Below are positions 23,900 to 32,212 of a stretch of DNA of 47,909 nucleotides, piece after piece (the stretch's first letter is position 1; each line of letters opens with the position of its first letter). The notes beneath the pieces are model-generated. The model saw nothing but the letters and a program-made list of their open reading frames with translations. It was not told where the DNA came from and searched no databases. The translations under genes were made by a program, and so were the position numbers. Origin of the DNA: Streptomyces regalis (GTDB taxonomy: Bacteria > Actinomycetota > Actinomycetes > Streptomycetales > Streptomycetaceae); NCBI RefSeq assembly GCF_001509475.1, contig NZ_LLZG01000412.1:1-47909 (forward strand). Direction: 5' to 3'.

Positions 23900-24275
23900 G
23901 AACCCCGGGTCCGAGAACTTCTGGTGCTTCCAGATGGCACCTCGTACTTGAGGTCGTCGATCAGTTTCCTGCAGGCCGCGAAGGCATCTCCGCGGCGATG
24001 GCACGCACCGGGTGATTCGCCACGACTTTCTCCGCGATCCGCCGCATCTCGGCCTCCGCCGTCGGGTGGCACGAATACCCCAGGCCGCCCACGTCCGCGC
24101 CCGCGTCATGGTTGCGCACCGTACCGACGAACAGCGCGATCCCGCCCGCCGCCTCGTCGCCGACGGCTTGGAAGACCTCGTCGAGGGAGAGCGGTGTCCG
24201 CCGTATCGCGATCAGACTGATCGGCCGCGGGTGCGCCTGCTCGCCGGGGTGCTCGTGGGCTCGGTCGGCTGCCAT
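23900..24275 (-). pseudogene. moaE: moaE-like molybdopterin synthase large subunit, broken
   Basis: From ATG 24275 (preceded by GAGAGGC) the protein runs PISLIAIRRTPLSLDEVFQA, then AGGIALFVGTVRNHDAG and EMRRIAEKVVANHPVRAIAA, standard MoaE. At about 24000 some 22-25 residues are deleted and the frame changes to GDAFAACRKLIDDLKYEVP. A second one-base loss follows, after which IWKHQKFSD is read in the third frame. The catalytic Lys region (IWKHQ) is therefore out of frame. Non-functional. Confidence 0.8.
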
Positions 24276-24300
24276 GCCGCGATGCCTCTCTGCCACTCGG

Positions 24301-24430
24301 TCAGCCCCCGATCGCCGACATCGGCCTTTCCGGCCGTACGAACGAGGGATCGTCGAGGCCCGAACCCGCCTTCTTGCCCCACATCGCCTCACGCCAGATC
24401 CGGGCGCTCTCCTCGTCGTCGGCAGCCGCC
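24301..24430 (-). pseudogene. C-terminal fragment of an unidentified protein upstream of moaE
   Basis: Minus-strand frame ending DDEESARIWREAMWGKKAGS, then GLDDPSFVRPERPMSAIGG at 24301, 26 bp before the moaE start. The composition is protein-like, but I do not recognise the family and no matching upstream part exists, so it may be the tail of a gene cut by the event that placed relic c. Confidence 0.35.
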
Positions 24431-24604
24431 TCACCAGGCCTTCGGTGCGGCACGGCATCCACTGTGCGGCACGGGGCGCGATACAACGAGCACAGAGTTT
24501 TGGGACGACTCGGGTACGTAGCACTGCCGTTGGTACGTCTGGCAGTAGCAGCCAGCCGCCTCGGCTCCGGGGCAGGCATCGCGCGCCGTGGTCTGCACGT
24601 AGCT

Positions 24605-24646
24605 GCGGGTGACGAGAATCGAACTCGCGCTCTCAGCTCGGGAAGC
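24605..24646 (-). repeat. tRNA-Gly 3'-half relic c (att-like)
   Basis: Same 3' half as the other copies, but with CTTCCCGAGC in place of CTTCCCAAGC at the anticodon loop and a shortened acceptor end (CACCCGCA, no CTCC). No hairpin terminator follows it. It appears older or more decayed. Confidence 0.7.
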
Positions 24647-24765
24647 GATGGCGCTTGGGCGGCTGCAGGGCTGCTGACCTGCGCGGATTCGTTGTGCTGG
24701 CGACGTTGCCCGGGCATGGTCGCGCCGCTGTTGACCATGGTTGTCCGCTCTTGTGGGAACGGGCT
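24647..24765. repeat. Repeat arm attached to relic c
   Basis: GACCATGGTTGTCCGCTCTT begins at 24733, again exactly 87 nt from the tRNA end, then diverges (GTGGGAACGGG). The middle shares GCGCTTGGGCGG and GCTGACCTGC with the arm of relic a. Confidence 0.6.
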
Positions 24766-24963
24766 CTGCGCTTGGCTCGGCTGGTACGGATATCCGGTTC
24801 GGGCAGCCTTCGCGAGCGCACAGCCTCTCCGGCGAAGTGAGACCGACCCTGTTGCCGGGACGGGGCCGTCGTGGGGCTGTTCGTGCTGCGCGCTGGTGAG
24901 AGATCGGGGAGCCGGCACCAGGGGTGTGGGGATGCCTGCAGCACCGCCCGCTGCACGACGTAA

Positions 24964-25001
24964 AGGGCGCCTGACCGGCATCAGCCGAGGTCGGGCGCCC
25001 T
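24964..25001 (-). terminator. Terminator of the NCS1 permease gene
   Basis: AGGGCGCC-T-GACC (24964-24976) pairs with GGTC-G-GGCGCCCT (24989-25001): a 13-bp stem with one G-T pair and a 12-nt loop, 28 bp past the permease stop. Confidence 0.7.
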
Positions 25002-25028
25002 ACTCGGGTTGCTGGAAGAAGCTGACTG

Positions 25029-26549
25029 CTATGCCTCTGTCGCCTCCGGCGCTTCCGTTGCCGCCGTCCTCGCTGTGAGGGGGCTCTTGCCCCTACTGAA
25101 CGCGAAGTAGAGCACCCCGGCCACGACGACTCCGATGAACCAGGAGTACGGACCCAGCGTCGCCCCGTATCCGGACGGTCCGTAGACGGGGAGGATGCTG
25201 GAGAAGACGGCGGCCACCGACGCGGCGGCGAACGCCCGTACGTTCCAGCCGCCTTGGAAGCGGAACTCCCCGCCTTCCTCGTACAGAGCGGGCACGTTCA
25301 GCTGTGTCTTCCGGATGAGGTAGTAGTCGACGACGATCACACCGAAGATGGGGCCCATCGTCGAGCCGATGGCGTTGACGAAGCTGGGGGCGTTGTCCCA
25401 GGGGTGGAGCGGGTAGAGCAGCAGCGCGATGACAGCGGCGATGAGGCCGCCCCTGCGGAAGGTCACATACTTCGGGGCCACGTTGGCGAAGTCGAAGGCG
25501 GGACTGACGAAGTTGGCGACGACGTTGATGCCGAGGGTCGCCACGGCGAAGGTCAGGGCGGCGAGCAGGACGAGGAACGCGCTGTCGAACTCGGCGGAGA
25601 TCTCGGCCGGTTCGAGGATGACCTCCCCGTACACCTTGCTGGCGGCGGCCGTGGTGATGGCCGCGACGAGGGAGAAGAGGATCAGGTTGACGGGCAGGCC
25701 CCAGATGTTGCCCTTCTGCAGGGCCTTCTCGTCGGGGGTGAAGCGTGCGAAGTCGCCGAAGTTGAGGAACAGGGCGGCGAAGTAGGTCACCCAGGTGGCG
25801 GCTATCGCCGCGATCGCGGCGAACGAGCCCGGGGAGACATCGAGTCCCGTGGCGCTCTTGGCGAGCGCGGCCAGGTCCTTGCCCGGCATGTCGACGGAGA
25901 AGGACAGCACCCCGGCCTTCACGGACAGCGCGATCGCGAGGATCAGCATCATCAGCCACACCGCCGGGCCGGCGAAGTCCTGGAAACGGCGGACCGTTTC
26001 CATCCCCTTGCTGATGATGAGCAGTTGGGCGGCCCACACACCGAGGTAGCACAGCACTTCAAGGCCGCTGTGGTCGAAGAGCCGGCTGGTTTCGTGCAGA
26101 TGCTTGGGTCCGTCGTAGCGGACGAGGAAGGCCACGATGGCGCCGGCGGCGGCGCTGGTCTGGGCGCCGTACCAGAAGGTGGCGACCACGGCCCGTACGA
26201 GAGCCGGGACGTTGGCGCCGAAGGTACCGAACGAGGCGCGGGCGAGGACCGGGTAGGGGACACCGGTCTTGACGCCCGCCTTGCCGATGAGGGTCATCAG
26301 CCAGTAGATGATCAGCGAGCCCACACCGATGCCGATGAGGAACTTGAAGGTGTTGCCCGCGACGAGGAACAGGCTGGCGGCCAGGAAGTAGCCGTACAGA
26401 CTGTGCACGTCCGAGGTCCAGACGTTGAAGATGCTGAAGGCGCCCCACTTGCGTTCGGTGGCGGGGGCGAGATCCGCGTTGTAGAGACGGGGGGAGTACC
26501 CGGGCGGGGTGGCGGTTCTGTCCGCGTCCGCGCTGTCCGTGGCCGTCAT
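25029..26549 (-). CDS. NCS1-family nucleobase/allantoin/hydantoin permease
   Basis: 506 residues with about twelve membrane segments. The N-terminal signature LYNADLAPATERKWGAFSIF, then NVWTSDVHSLYGYFLA is typical of the nucleobase:cation symporter-1 family (Mhp1, PucI, CodB relatives), as is the PVLARASFGTFGANVPALVR loop. ATG 26549 follows AAGGAG; an upstream in-frame start at 26576 lacks a ribosome site. It imports a purine, pyrimidine, allantoin or hydantoin-type compound with a cation; the exact substrate cannot be read. It stands alone, with no catabolic gene beside it. Confidence 0.88.
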   Translation of the reverse strand: MTATDSADADRTATPPGYSPRLYNADLAPATERKWGAFSIFNVWTSDVHSLYGYFLAASLFLVAGNTFKFLIGIGVGSLIIYWLMTLIGKAGVKTGVPYPVLARASFGTFGANVPALVRAVVATFWYGAQTSAAAGAIVAFLVRYDGPKHLHETSRLFDHSGLEVLCYLGVWAAQLLIISKGMETVRRFQDFAGPAVWLMMLILAIALSVKAGVLSFSVDMPGKDLAALAKSATGLDVSPGSFAAIAAIAATWVTYFAALFLNFGDFARFTPDEKALQKGNIWGLPVNLILFSLVAAITTAAASKVYGEVILEPAEISAEFDSAFLVLLAALTFAVATLGINVVANFVSPAFDFANVAPKYVTFRRGGLIAAVIALLLYPLHPWDNAPSFVNAIGSTMGPIFGVIVVDYYLIRKTQLNVPALYEEGGEFRFQGGWNVRAFAAASVAAVFSSILPVYGPSGYGATLGPYSWFIGVVVAGVLYFAFSRGKSPLTARTAATEAPEATEA

Positions 26550-27589
26550 GTCCTGCTCCTTCTTGCTGTGCCCCATCCCCTACCGGCGTCGCGCCGGACG
26601 GTTGATGCGGCAGCTAACGGCCCGGATGTTGCACCGGCATGTCGGGCGTATAGCAGACTCGTCAACGGAAAATCTCTTCCATTTCCGTATCGAGTCGCCG
26701 GTTGATCAGTGCCTGATGCGCGGCGCATGCTCGTGCCGCTCCTGCTGGTGACGACATCGATCGCATGCAATGGCGGCGATGCCAAGTCCCCTTTGCCGAC
26801 AACGGAGTTGTTCTGCCGGCGGTCGCACGACGACCGCACCGGCCCGGCGGCAAGGTGTCCCTCCGCGCCCAGGCCGGGGACGGTGATGCGCCCAGCGGCT
26901 ACGGCTCTCAGGACCGCGGTACGGGGCCGAAGGCGTCCGTGCCGATGGGGGCGGCGCCACTCGTAGCGGAGCTGCTGGGCTGCTGGGCTGCTCGCTGAGG
27001 TTGTGCGCGCAATTCTTCGGTGGCCGGGGCGAGTCCAGGGTGCGGCAGTGGCCGGCATCCGGGCCGGTGAGCGGTGCCGGAAGAAGGCGTGGACCTGGTG
27101 TGGGCGGCCGGGCCGGTCGGCGGCGGTGCCGACCGTGTACGTCTCCATGGCGGAACGGATGTGGCCGTGAGCGGTCGGCCCACCGGTCACGGCCTCGGCG
27201 TTGTGGACGCTGTCGTCCTCGCAGATCGCCGCGACCGCCGGGACGGTGGGGCAGGCGTCCTGCGGCGCCTGGAGGAAGGCGGTGAACTCGGCGGCGGAGC
27301 GCCGTCCGAGGGGCCTGGTGCCCAGCACCGGTGGCCAGGTCGAGGACGCCAAGAGCGTCCGTCGGCGGCTGGTTCCGGGGCGGGCCCCGGTGACGGGCGC
27401 CGTGCAGGGGCCATGTGGCCCGTAGGCGCGGTGACGTTGCAGGTGGGTCTCGCCCCCGGCCAGGACCACCGAACCGCGCGGCAGGCCGACGATCCGCCGC
27501 CACAGGGTGGCAAGGACGCGCGGCCCACTCGGATCGCCCCGGGTCGTCGGACGGGCCCGACACCAGGTGGCATCTGCACGCCGGGCGCC
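26550..27589. other. 1-kb region with no intact gene
   Basis: Only noise-like overlapping frames. A plus-strand frame from 26709 begins like a lipoprotein (MLVPLLLVTTSIACNGG) but quickly becomes Arg/Pro-rich junk, so it could be a truncated lipoprotein start or chance. The far end borders the PP2C remnant. Confidence 0.4.
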
Positions 27590-27694
27590 AGACCAGGCCT
27601 GGACAACAAGGACCTCACGGACGCACTGCCGGCCCGCTTCGGAGTCAGTGGCGGCGCGCGTGACGACATCGCGCTGATCGCCGTCCGCCTGTAG
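27590..27694 (+). pseudogene. SpoIIE/PP2C phosphatase C-terminal remnant
   Basis: DNKDLTDALPARFGVSGGAR, then DDIALIAVRL to a stop at 27692-27694. The DDIALxAVR ending, with its metal-binding Asp pair, is the standard tail of SpoIIE/RsbU-type PP2C phosphatases in Streptomyces. Upstream sequence has no PP2C features, so only about 33 residues survive. Confidence 0.65.
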
Positions 27695-27715
27695 GAGCGC
27701 TGCTGTTCGCCGGTG

Positions 27716-28729
27716 TCAGCGGGTGCCGCCTCTGCGCAGGACCTTGTCCATGCCGACCGCGACGATGACGAGGGTCCCGGTCGCGACATCCTGGTAGAGG
27801 CTGTCGATGCCCGCCTGGGTGAGGCCGGAGCGGAGCACGTTGACGATGAGCGCTCCGATCAGCGTTCCGACCACGCTTCCCCGGCCGCCGAAGAGGCTGG
27901 TCCCGCCGATGACGACGGCGGTGATGCTCTCCAGATTCGCCGTCTGGTACGCGTTGGGGTCGGCGTTGGGGATGCGACCGAGGGCCTGCCAGGCGGCGAT
28001 GCCGTAGAGGAGACCGGCGATGACGTAGACCGAGAGGACCGTGCGCCGGACGTTGATACCGGTCAGGCGGGCGGACTCGGGTGCGTTGCCGACGGCGTAG
28101 ATGTGCCGGCCCCAGCCCGTCTTGGTGAGCACGTACCAGAAGAACGCGTACAGACCCAGCAGCAGGAACGTCCCCCAGGTGACGAGTACGCCGCCGAGGT
28201 GGACGCCGTGCCCCCAGAAGTCGAGCAGATCACTGGTCACCGGATAGCTGCGGGAATCGGAGTAGAGCCTGCTCGTGGCGTAGATGACGCTCAGTGCGCC
28301 GAGGGTGACGATGAAGGGGGGCAGGCCCAGCCGGGCCACGAGCAGGCCGTTGACGAGCCCGAGGAGAGTCGCCACGACCAGGCCGAGCAGCAGCGCCGCC
28401 GCGGGGTTGCCCCCCTCGAAGACGAGCTTGGCCATGACGATGGTGCCGAGGACCGCGATGGCCCCGTTCGCCAGGTCGATGCCCGCGGTGAGGATGATCA
28501 GGGACTGCCCCAGCGCCAGGGTGCCGATCACGATCGTCTGCTGCAGCACCAGGGACAGGTTTCCCGGCGTCATGAACGTGTCCGTCGTGAGCGAGAAGAC
28601 GACTACGGCGACCGCCAGGGCGGTGAGCGGGCCGACCGTCGGCGTGCGCAGGGCGTACCGCAGTGCCTCCCGCAGCGGGGGGCCCGTCCCTTTCTCGCCC
28701 GTTGTGCTGGTGGTGCCGGGAGATCTCAT
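27716..28729 (-). CDS. Sugar ABC transporter permease (RbsC/FrcC type)
   Basis: 337 residues, about ten membrane segments. Conserved blocks GQSLIILTAGIDLANGAIAV, GLVNGLLVARLGLPPFIVTL and VVIGGTSLFGGRGSVVGTLI are diagnostic for the CUT2 monosaccharide permeases. ATG 28729 has AAAGGA upstream. It lies 48 bp after the binding-protein gene in the same direction. It works with that lipoprotein and with the divergently encoded ATPase. Confidence 0.9.
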   Translation of the reverse strand: MRSPGTTSTTGEKGTGPPLREALRYALRTPTVGPLTALAVAVVVFSLTTDTFMTPGNLSLVLQQTIVIGTLALGQSLIILTAGIDLANGAIAVLGTIVMAKLVFEGGNPAAALLLGLVVATLLGLVNGLLVARLGLPPFIVTLGALSVIYATSRLYSDSRSYPVTSDLLDFWGHGVHLGGVLVTWGTFLLLGLYAFFWYVLTKTGWGRHIYAVGNAPESARLTGINVRRTVLSVYVIAGLLYGIAAWQALGRIPNADPNAYQTANLESITAVVIGGTSLFGGRGSVVGTLIGALIVNVLRSGLTQAGIDSLYQDVATGTLVIVAVGMDKVLRRGGTR

Positions 28730-28777
28730 GATCCTTTACTGGTTCCTTCCACCGGTAGGCGCCCGAAGGTCATCCCG

Positions 28778-29815
28778 TCATCCCCAGCAGCGCTGGAGCC
28801 CCCAGTCCGTGTCGTGTGATGCCAGTCCCCGCACCGGCTTGTCAGTGATGAGTTCCGTGCCCGTGTCGGTGAAGCCGGACGGTTTCTTCCCGCTCTCGAC
28901 GAACTCGGTGACTGCGGCCACACCCTGCTCGGCCATCCTGACCGGGAACTGCATGACGGTGGCCGCGTACTTGCCGGCTCTGACGGCCCGCACGCCGTCG
29001 CATCCGCCGTCGATGGTGCCGATGGTCACCTGCCGGGTGAGACCGCGTGCGCCGATGGCCGCGGAGGCGCCGTCGGCCACCGGTTCGTTGATGGTGTAGA
29101 CCGAGTTCACGTCGGTCGTGCGCTGCAGCAGGTTCTCCGTCGCGGTCTGCGCCAGGTTGCGGTCGCCGTTGGTGTTCGCCCGTCCGCGGATCGCCGGCGA
29201 GTCGTCCTTGATCCCGAAGCCCTCGAGGAACCCGTCGTGGCGCTGTTGGCTGACCGAGGAGCCCTCCGTGCCGTCCAGCATGATCAGCTCAGGGGGCCGG
29301 CCGGCGAGCACGGCCCTGACGTAGGCGCCCTGGAGGCGTCCGGCCTTGACGTTGTCCGTCGCGTACGTCGCGTCCACGGCGTCCTCGGGGTCCGTGGCGC
29401 TGTCCAGCGCGATCACCAGGATGCCCTGTCGCCGGGCTTCCGCGATGGCGCCGAGGACCCCCGTCGTGTTCGACGGCGTGATCAGGATTCCCTGTACGTC
29501 GCGGGCGATGAGGCTCTCCACCGCGGCTACCTGGCCCTCGTTGTCGCCGTCGAACCTGCCGGCCAGGGCGATGAACCCGGCGCCGTTCTTCTTGGCCGCG
29601 TCCGCGGCGGCCTTGCGCATGGTCACGAAGAACGGATTGGTCTCGGTCTTGGTCACCAGCCCGATCGTGACCTTCTGTGTCCCGCCCTCTCCTGCGGAGT
29701 CCTGACCCCCACCACAGGCGGAGGCGAGCAGCAACGTGCCCACCACGAGGAGCGTGGCCCCCTGCCGGGAACGCCGTGGCCGGCTGTGCCTGCGGACGGT
29801 GTGATGGTGCGCCAT
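28778..29815 (-). CDS. Sugar ABC transporter substrate-binding lipoprotein
   Basis: 345 residues. Basic N-terminus, hydrophobic segment and lipobox LASAC, then a CUT2-type periplasmic-binding fold: IGLVTKTETNPFFVTMRKAA, GILITPSNTTGVL, VDATYATDNVKAGRLQGAYV. ATG 29815 (preceded by GGAGGAGG) is preferred over GTG 29824. Ligand probably fructose, ribose or a related pentose/hexose, judged only by family and the FrcA-like partner ATPase. Confidence 0.88.
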   Translation of the reverse strand: MAHHHTVRRHSRPRRSRQGATLLVVGTLLLASACGGGQDSAGEGGTQKVTIGLVTKTETNPFFVTMRKAAADAAKKNGAGFIALAGRFDGDNEGQVAAVESLIARDVQGILITPSNTTGVLGAIAEARRQGILVIALDSATDPEDAVDATYATDNVKAGRLQGAYVRAVLAGRPPELIMLDGTEGSSVSQQRHDGFLEGFGIKDDSPAIRGRANTNGDRNLAQTATENLLQRTTDVNSVYTINEPVADGASAAIGARGLTRQVTIGTIDGGCDGVRAVRAGKYAATVMQFPVRMAEQGVAAVTEFVESGKKPSGFTDTGTELITDKPVRGLASHDTDWGLQRCWG

Positions 29816-29883
29816 CGGTGACACCCTCCTCCGGCGGCGGCCAGTGTCTGGAAGCCTCTGAGGCTCACCTATGTGTCCGGATT

Positions 29884-29910
29884 GTCAGTAAATATCTGTC
29901 AATAAATATC
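29884..29910. promoter_or_regulatory. AT-rich direct repeats between sugar ABC genes
   Basis: GTCAGTAAATATC (29884-29896) and GTCAATAAATATC (29898-29910) repeat with a 14-bp period in the 272-bp divergent region. Strikingly AT-rich for this genome. A minus-strand TTGACA falls within them and could be the -35 of the binding-protein operon. Likely operator for a sugar-responsive repressor not encoded here. Confidence 0.55.
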
Positions 29911-30087
29911 CATCACATCCGCTCCGATAACCTCTCTTCGCCGGCCATGACCGATCTCCTTTTCCGCTCGGTGCCGGATCCGGCCGAGGGTTGCGCCCGT
30001 CGTGAGAGGGGCGAAAGATGGTGATCCGGCAGCCAGAGTCCTGATCGTGCCAAGGGGACGCGATCGGGCGGAGAGGGTGAGGTTCGC

Positions 30088-30849
30088 GTGACTGGGCCGC
30101 CCCTGCTCTCATTGCGCGGGATCTCCAAGCGATTCGGCGCAGTCCAAGCCCTCGAGGACATCGACCTTGAGCTCCGCAGCGGCGAGGTCTTGGCCCTGTT
30201 GGGCGACAACGGTGCCGGCAAGTCCACCCTCATCAAGGTCATCGCGGGTGTCGCCCCGGCCGACAAGGGCGTCATCGAGTGGGAGGGCGAAGTCGTCCAC
30301 ATCAGGACCCCGCAGATCGCTCAGCGCCTGGGCATCGCGACCGTGTACCAGAACCTGGCGCTGTGCGACGACCTCGATGTCGCCGAGAACCTCTTCCTGG
30401 GACGGGAGCGGCGGTCCCCCGGTGTCCGGGGCCGCCTGTTCCGGTTGATGGACAACGGCGGCATGCGCGGGGAGGCGCGACGGCAGCTCGACGCACTGGG
30501 CATCCGAGTGCCCGACGTGCGTGCTCCGGTCGCTGCCCTGTCCGCGGGCCAGCGGCAGACCGTGGCGATCTCCCGCGCGCTTCTCGGCAAGCCGAAGGCC
30601 GTCCTCCTGGACGAGCCCACCGCGGCGCTGGGCGTCTCTCAGGCCGGCCACGTCCTCGACATCGTCGACGAGCTCCGCGAACAGGACATAGGGGTGATTC
30701 TCATCAGCCACAACCTGGGAGACGTCAAGGCTGTGGCGGACGAGGCGGCGGTGCTGCGGCTGGGCCGCAACAACGGCTTCTTCCACGTGCCGACCACACC
30801 CCAGGACAGGATCTTCTCCTCCATCGTCGGCGCCACAAGCATCGACTGA
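30088..30849 (+). CDS. Sugar ABC transporter ATP-binding protein (single-domain, FrcA-like)
   Basis: 253 residues, one ATPase domain: Walker A GDNGAGKST, signature LSAGQRQT, Walker B AVLLDEPT, H-loop histidine in ILISHNLG. Most CUT2 importers use a double-domain RbsA; this single-domain form resembles the FrcA fructose ATPase. The signature has Ala (LSAGQ) in place of the first Gly. Start GTG 30088 after a GAGAGGGTGAGG stretch. It is divergent from the permease and binding-protein genes rather than in their operon. Confidence 0.87.
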   Translation: MTGPPLLSLRGISKRFGAVQALEDIDLELRSGEVLALLGDNGAGKSTLIKVIAGVAPADKGVIEWEGEVVHIRTPQIAQRLGIATVYQNLALCDDLDVAENLFLGRERRSPGVRGRLFRLMDNGGMRGEARRQLDALGIRVPDVRAPVAALSAGQRQTVAISRALLGKPKAVLLDEPTAALGVSQAGHVLDIVDELREQDIGVILISHNLGDVKAVADEAAVLRLGRNNGFFHVPTTPQDRIFSSIVGATSID

Positions 30850-31406
30850 CCCGCGCGATCGGGCAGATCAGCTGCAACTGCTGACGTCTCGGCTGCTGTG
30901 CGTGGCGCGTACGTCGGGCAGGCTGTCGTGAGGGCCTGCACATGGTCGCGGAGACGGGCGGTTCAGGCTGCTGGCTCGGCGGCATATTGCGTGAGTGAAG
31001 ACGTGCCGGGCGGCCCAGGTTTCGAGGAGGCGCCGCCACGGCTGCAGGCCGAGGGTGGTCCGCAGGTCTGCGAAGCCGGCCTGACGATCAGGCCGACCAT
31101 GTAGTCGAGACGCTTGAATGGCAGAGGGTCATCTTCGAGGGAGGAAGCCAGGGCTTCCACGACTCCGACTACGTTCTCGACGGTGTCGACCCCCTTGCGC
31201 GTGAGCCTTCCCTACTGGCGCAGCAATGTCTTCGCGTCCGAGGGCAGAGCAGAGGGCAGGGCGCTCACCGAGCGTCGGAGTCTGCTGTACCTGCTGAAGA
31301 CCCGTGCCCTCCGTGTGCCCGATCTTCGAACTCCCGGTAAGCCGGAGTCGGCCGAGAACTCGCGACAACGGACCAGCACCAGGCCGTTGACCTGGGGTTT
31401 CATCAT
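30850..31406. other. Intergenic region with two weak gene scraps
   Basis: Minus strand, 30900-31160: MEALASSLEDDPLPFKRLDY then, after a frame change, AGFADLRTTLGLQPWRRLLE and TWAARHVFTHAI, a protein-like scrap vaguely resembling HEPN-type helical proteins. Plus strand, 31206-31320: LTERRSLLYLLKTRALRVPD, resembling the C-terminal tail of a hypothetical protein common in Streptomyces. Neither has an intact frame. The end of the region carries a CCAGG/CCTGG hairpin next to relic d. Confidence 0.35.
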
Positions 31407-31446
31407 GGAGCGGGTGACGAGAATCGAACTCGCGCTCTCAGCTTGG
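31407..31446 (-). repeat. tRNA-Gly 3'-half relic d (att-like)
   Basis: Minus strand CCAAGCTGAGAGC, then GCGAGTTCGATTCTCGTCAC and CCGCTCC. The copy stops within the anticodon loop (CTATGGGCCAAGC), so its 5' edge differs from the others. That places the common core from the CCAAG of the anticodon loop to the 3' end. A CCAGG/CCTGG hairpin follows, as at relic b. Confidence 0.75.
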
Positions 31447-31566
31447 CCCATAGCGACCGTTCCGCCGCCCGGATGGCGGCGCAGCTCGGGTTTCTCCAGC
31501 GTCCCCCACTTCAGCAGGTTCTTCCACCTGCGTCTCTGGCTGCGCGCACGACCCGCCGGCCGGAAC

Positions 31567-31794
31567 TCAGCCCTTCCTCTGTTTGTACAGTTCGAGGTTC
31601 CTGTTCACGAACAGCTGCACATAGCCGCAGTTCCAGCAGATCAGGCCGGTTGCCGACTCGTTCGCCCAGCCCAGGTTCATGAACTCCATGCCGGAGCTGT
31701 TGAGCTTCACCTCACGGTCCCTGAACAGGTCACCCTGACAGAAGTTGCACTTGATCCACACGCCCCCGAGAGCCGCGTGTACAGCTTTGGCCAT
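31567..31794 (-). CDS. Small zinc-ribbon protein
   Basis: 75 residues with two CxxC knuckles (KCNFCQGD and ICWNCGY) 30 residues apart, the spacing of a small zinc ribbon. Between them lies FRDREVKLNSSGMEFMNLGW. This looks like the uncharacterised small cytosolic zinc-ribbon proteins; function unknown. GTG/ATG start at 31794 with AAGGTGG upstream. It lies 33 bp downstream of the PLDc_N gene in the same direction and is probably cotranscribed. Confidence 0.7.
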   Translation of the reverse strand: MAKAVHAALGGVWIKCNFCQGDLFRDREVKLNSSGMEFMNLGWANESATGLICWNCGYVQLFVNRNLELYKQRKG

Positions 31795-31827
31795 GCCTCC
31801 ACCTTTCCTGGAGAAGCTTTCCCGGAG

Positions 31828-32082
31828 TCAGGCGATGCCTGGCCGGTGCTGGGCGTCGCGGCGGCCGACGAGGAACCAGAGCACGCACCCGAGGAGGGGG
31901 GCCATCAAGGCGAAGACGACCCAGACGAGCTTCATCCCTCCGGTGAGGTCGGACCTGACGATGCTGAGCAGAGCGCCGTAGTACAACGCGAGAGCGCCGA
32001 TCACCGCGGCAGCTCCTGCGCAGGCGATCACGACATCGCCCGTGGAGGCGAGGGCTATCTGGTGTGCGAGCTGTTCCTGCAT
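31828..32082 (-). CDS. PLDc_N-type small membrane protein
   Basis: 84 residues with two membrane spans (about 17-40 and 50-70). The second is followed by WFLVGRRDAQH, the typical ending of the phospholipase-D nuclease N-terminal (PLDc_N) family, which also occurs as stand-alone small proteins. AGAGGA upstream of ATG 32082. A C9 tract (G9 on the plus strand, 32103-32111) lies about 20 bp further upstream. Confidence 0.75.
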   Translation of the reverse strand: MQEQLAHQIALASTGDVVIACAGAAAVIGALALYYGALLSIVRSDLTGGMKLVWVVFALMAPLLGCVLWFLVGRRDAQHRPGIA

Positions 32083-32147
32083 CGTTCATTCCTCTTGCTG
32101 GTGGGGGGGGGCTTGCCGGAGCGCCCGGTCGAGGGGCCTCGGTTGAT

Positions 32148-32181
32148 GGAAGTCCGGCTGTGTAGGGAAGTCCGGCTGTGT
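32148..32181. repeat. Tandem 18-bp-period repeat
   Basis: GGAAGTCCGGCTGTGT occurs at 32148-32163 and 32166-32181 with an 18-bp period in the gap between the PLDc_N gene and the HAAS gene. No function is apparent. Confidence 0.7.
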
Positions 32182-32212
32182 CAGGACGACTGCGTCATGG
32201 GGGGAGCACCTG

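Noticed and set aside
26709..26966. Lipoprotein-like start MLVPLLLVTTSIACNGG
   Set aside because: The hydrophobic start is followed by Arg/Pro-rich noise and lacks a ribosome site; kept only as a note in the gap entry.
30900..31160. HEPN-type toxin or defence gene
   Set aside because: Only a frameshifted scrap with a weak RxxxxH-like feature; not enough to call a defence gene.
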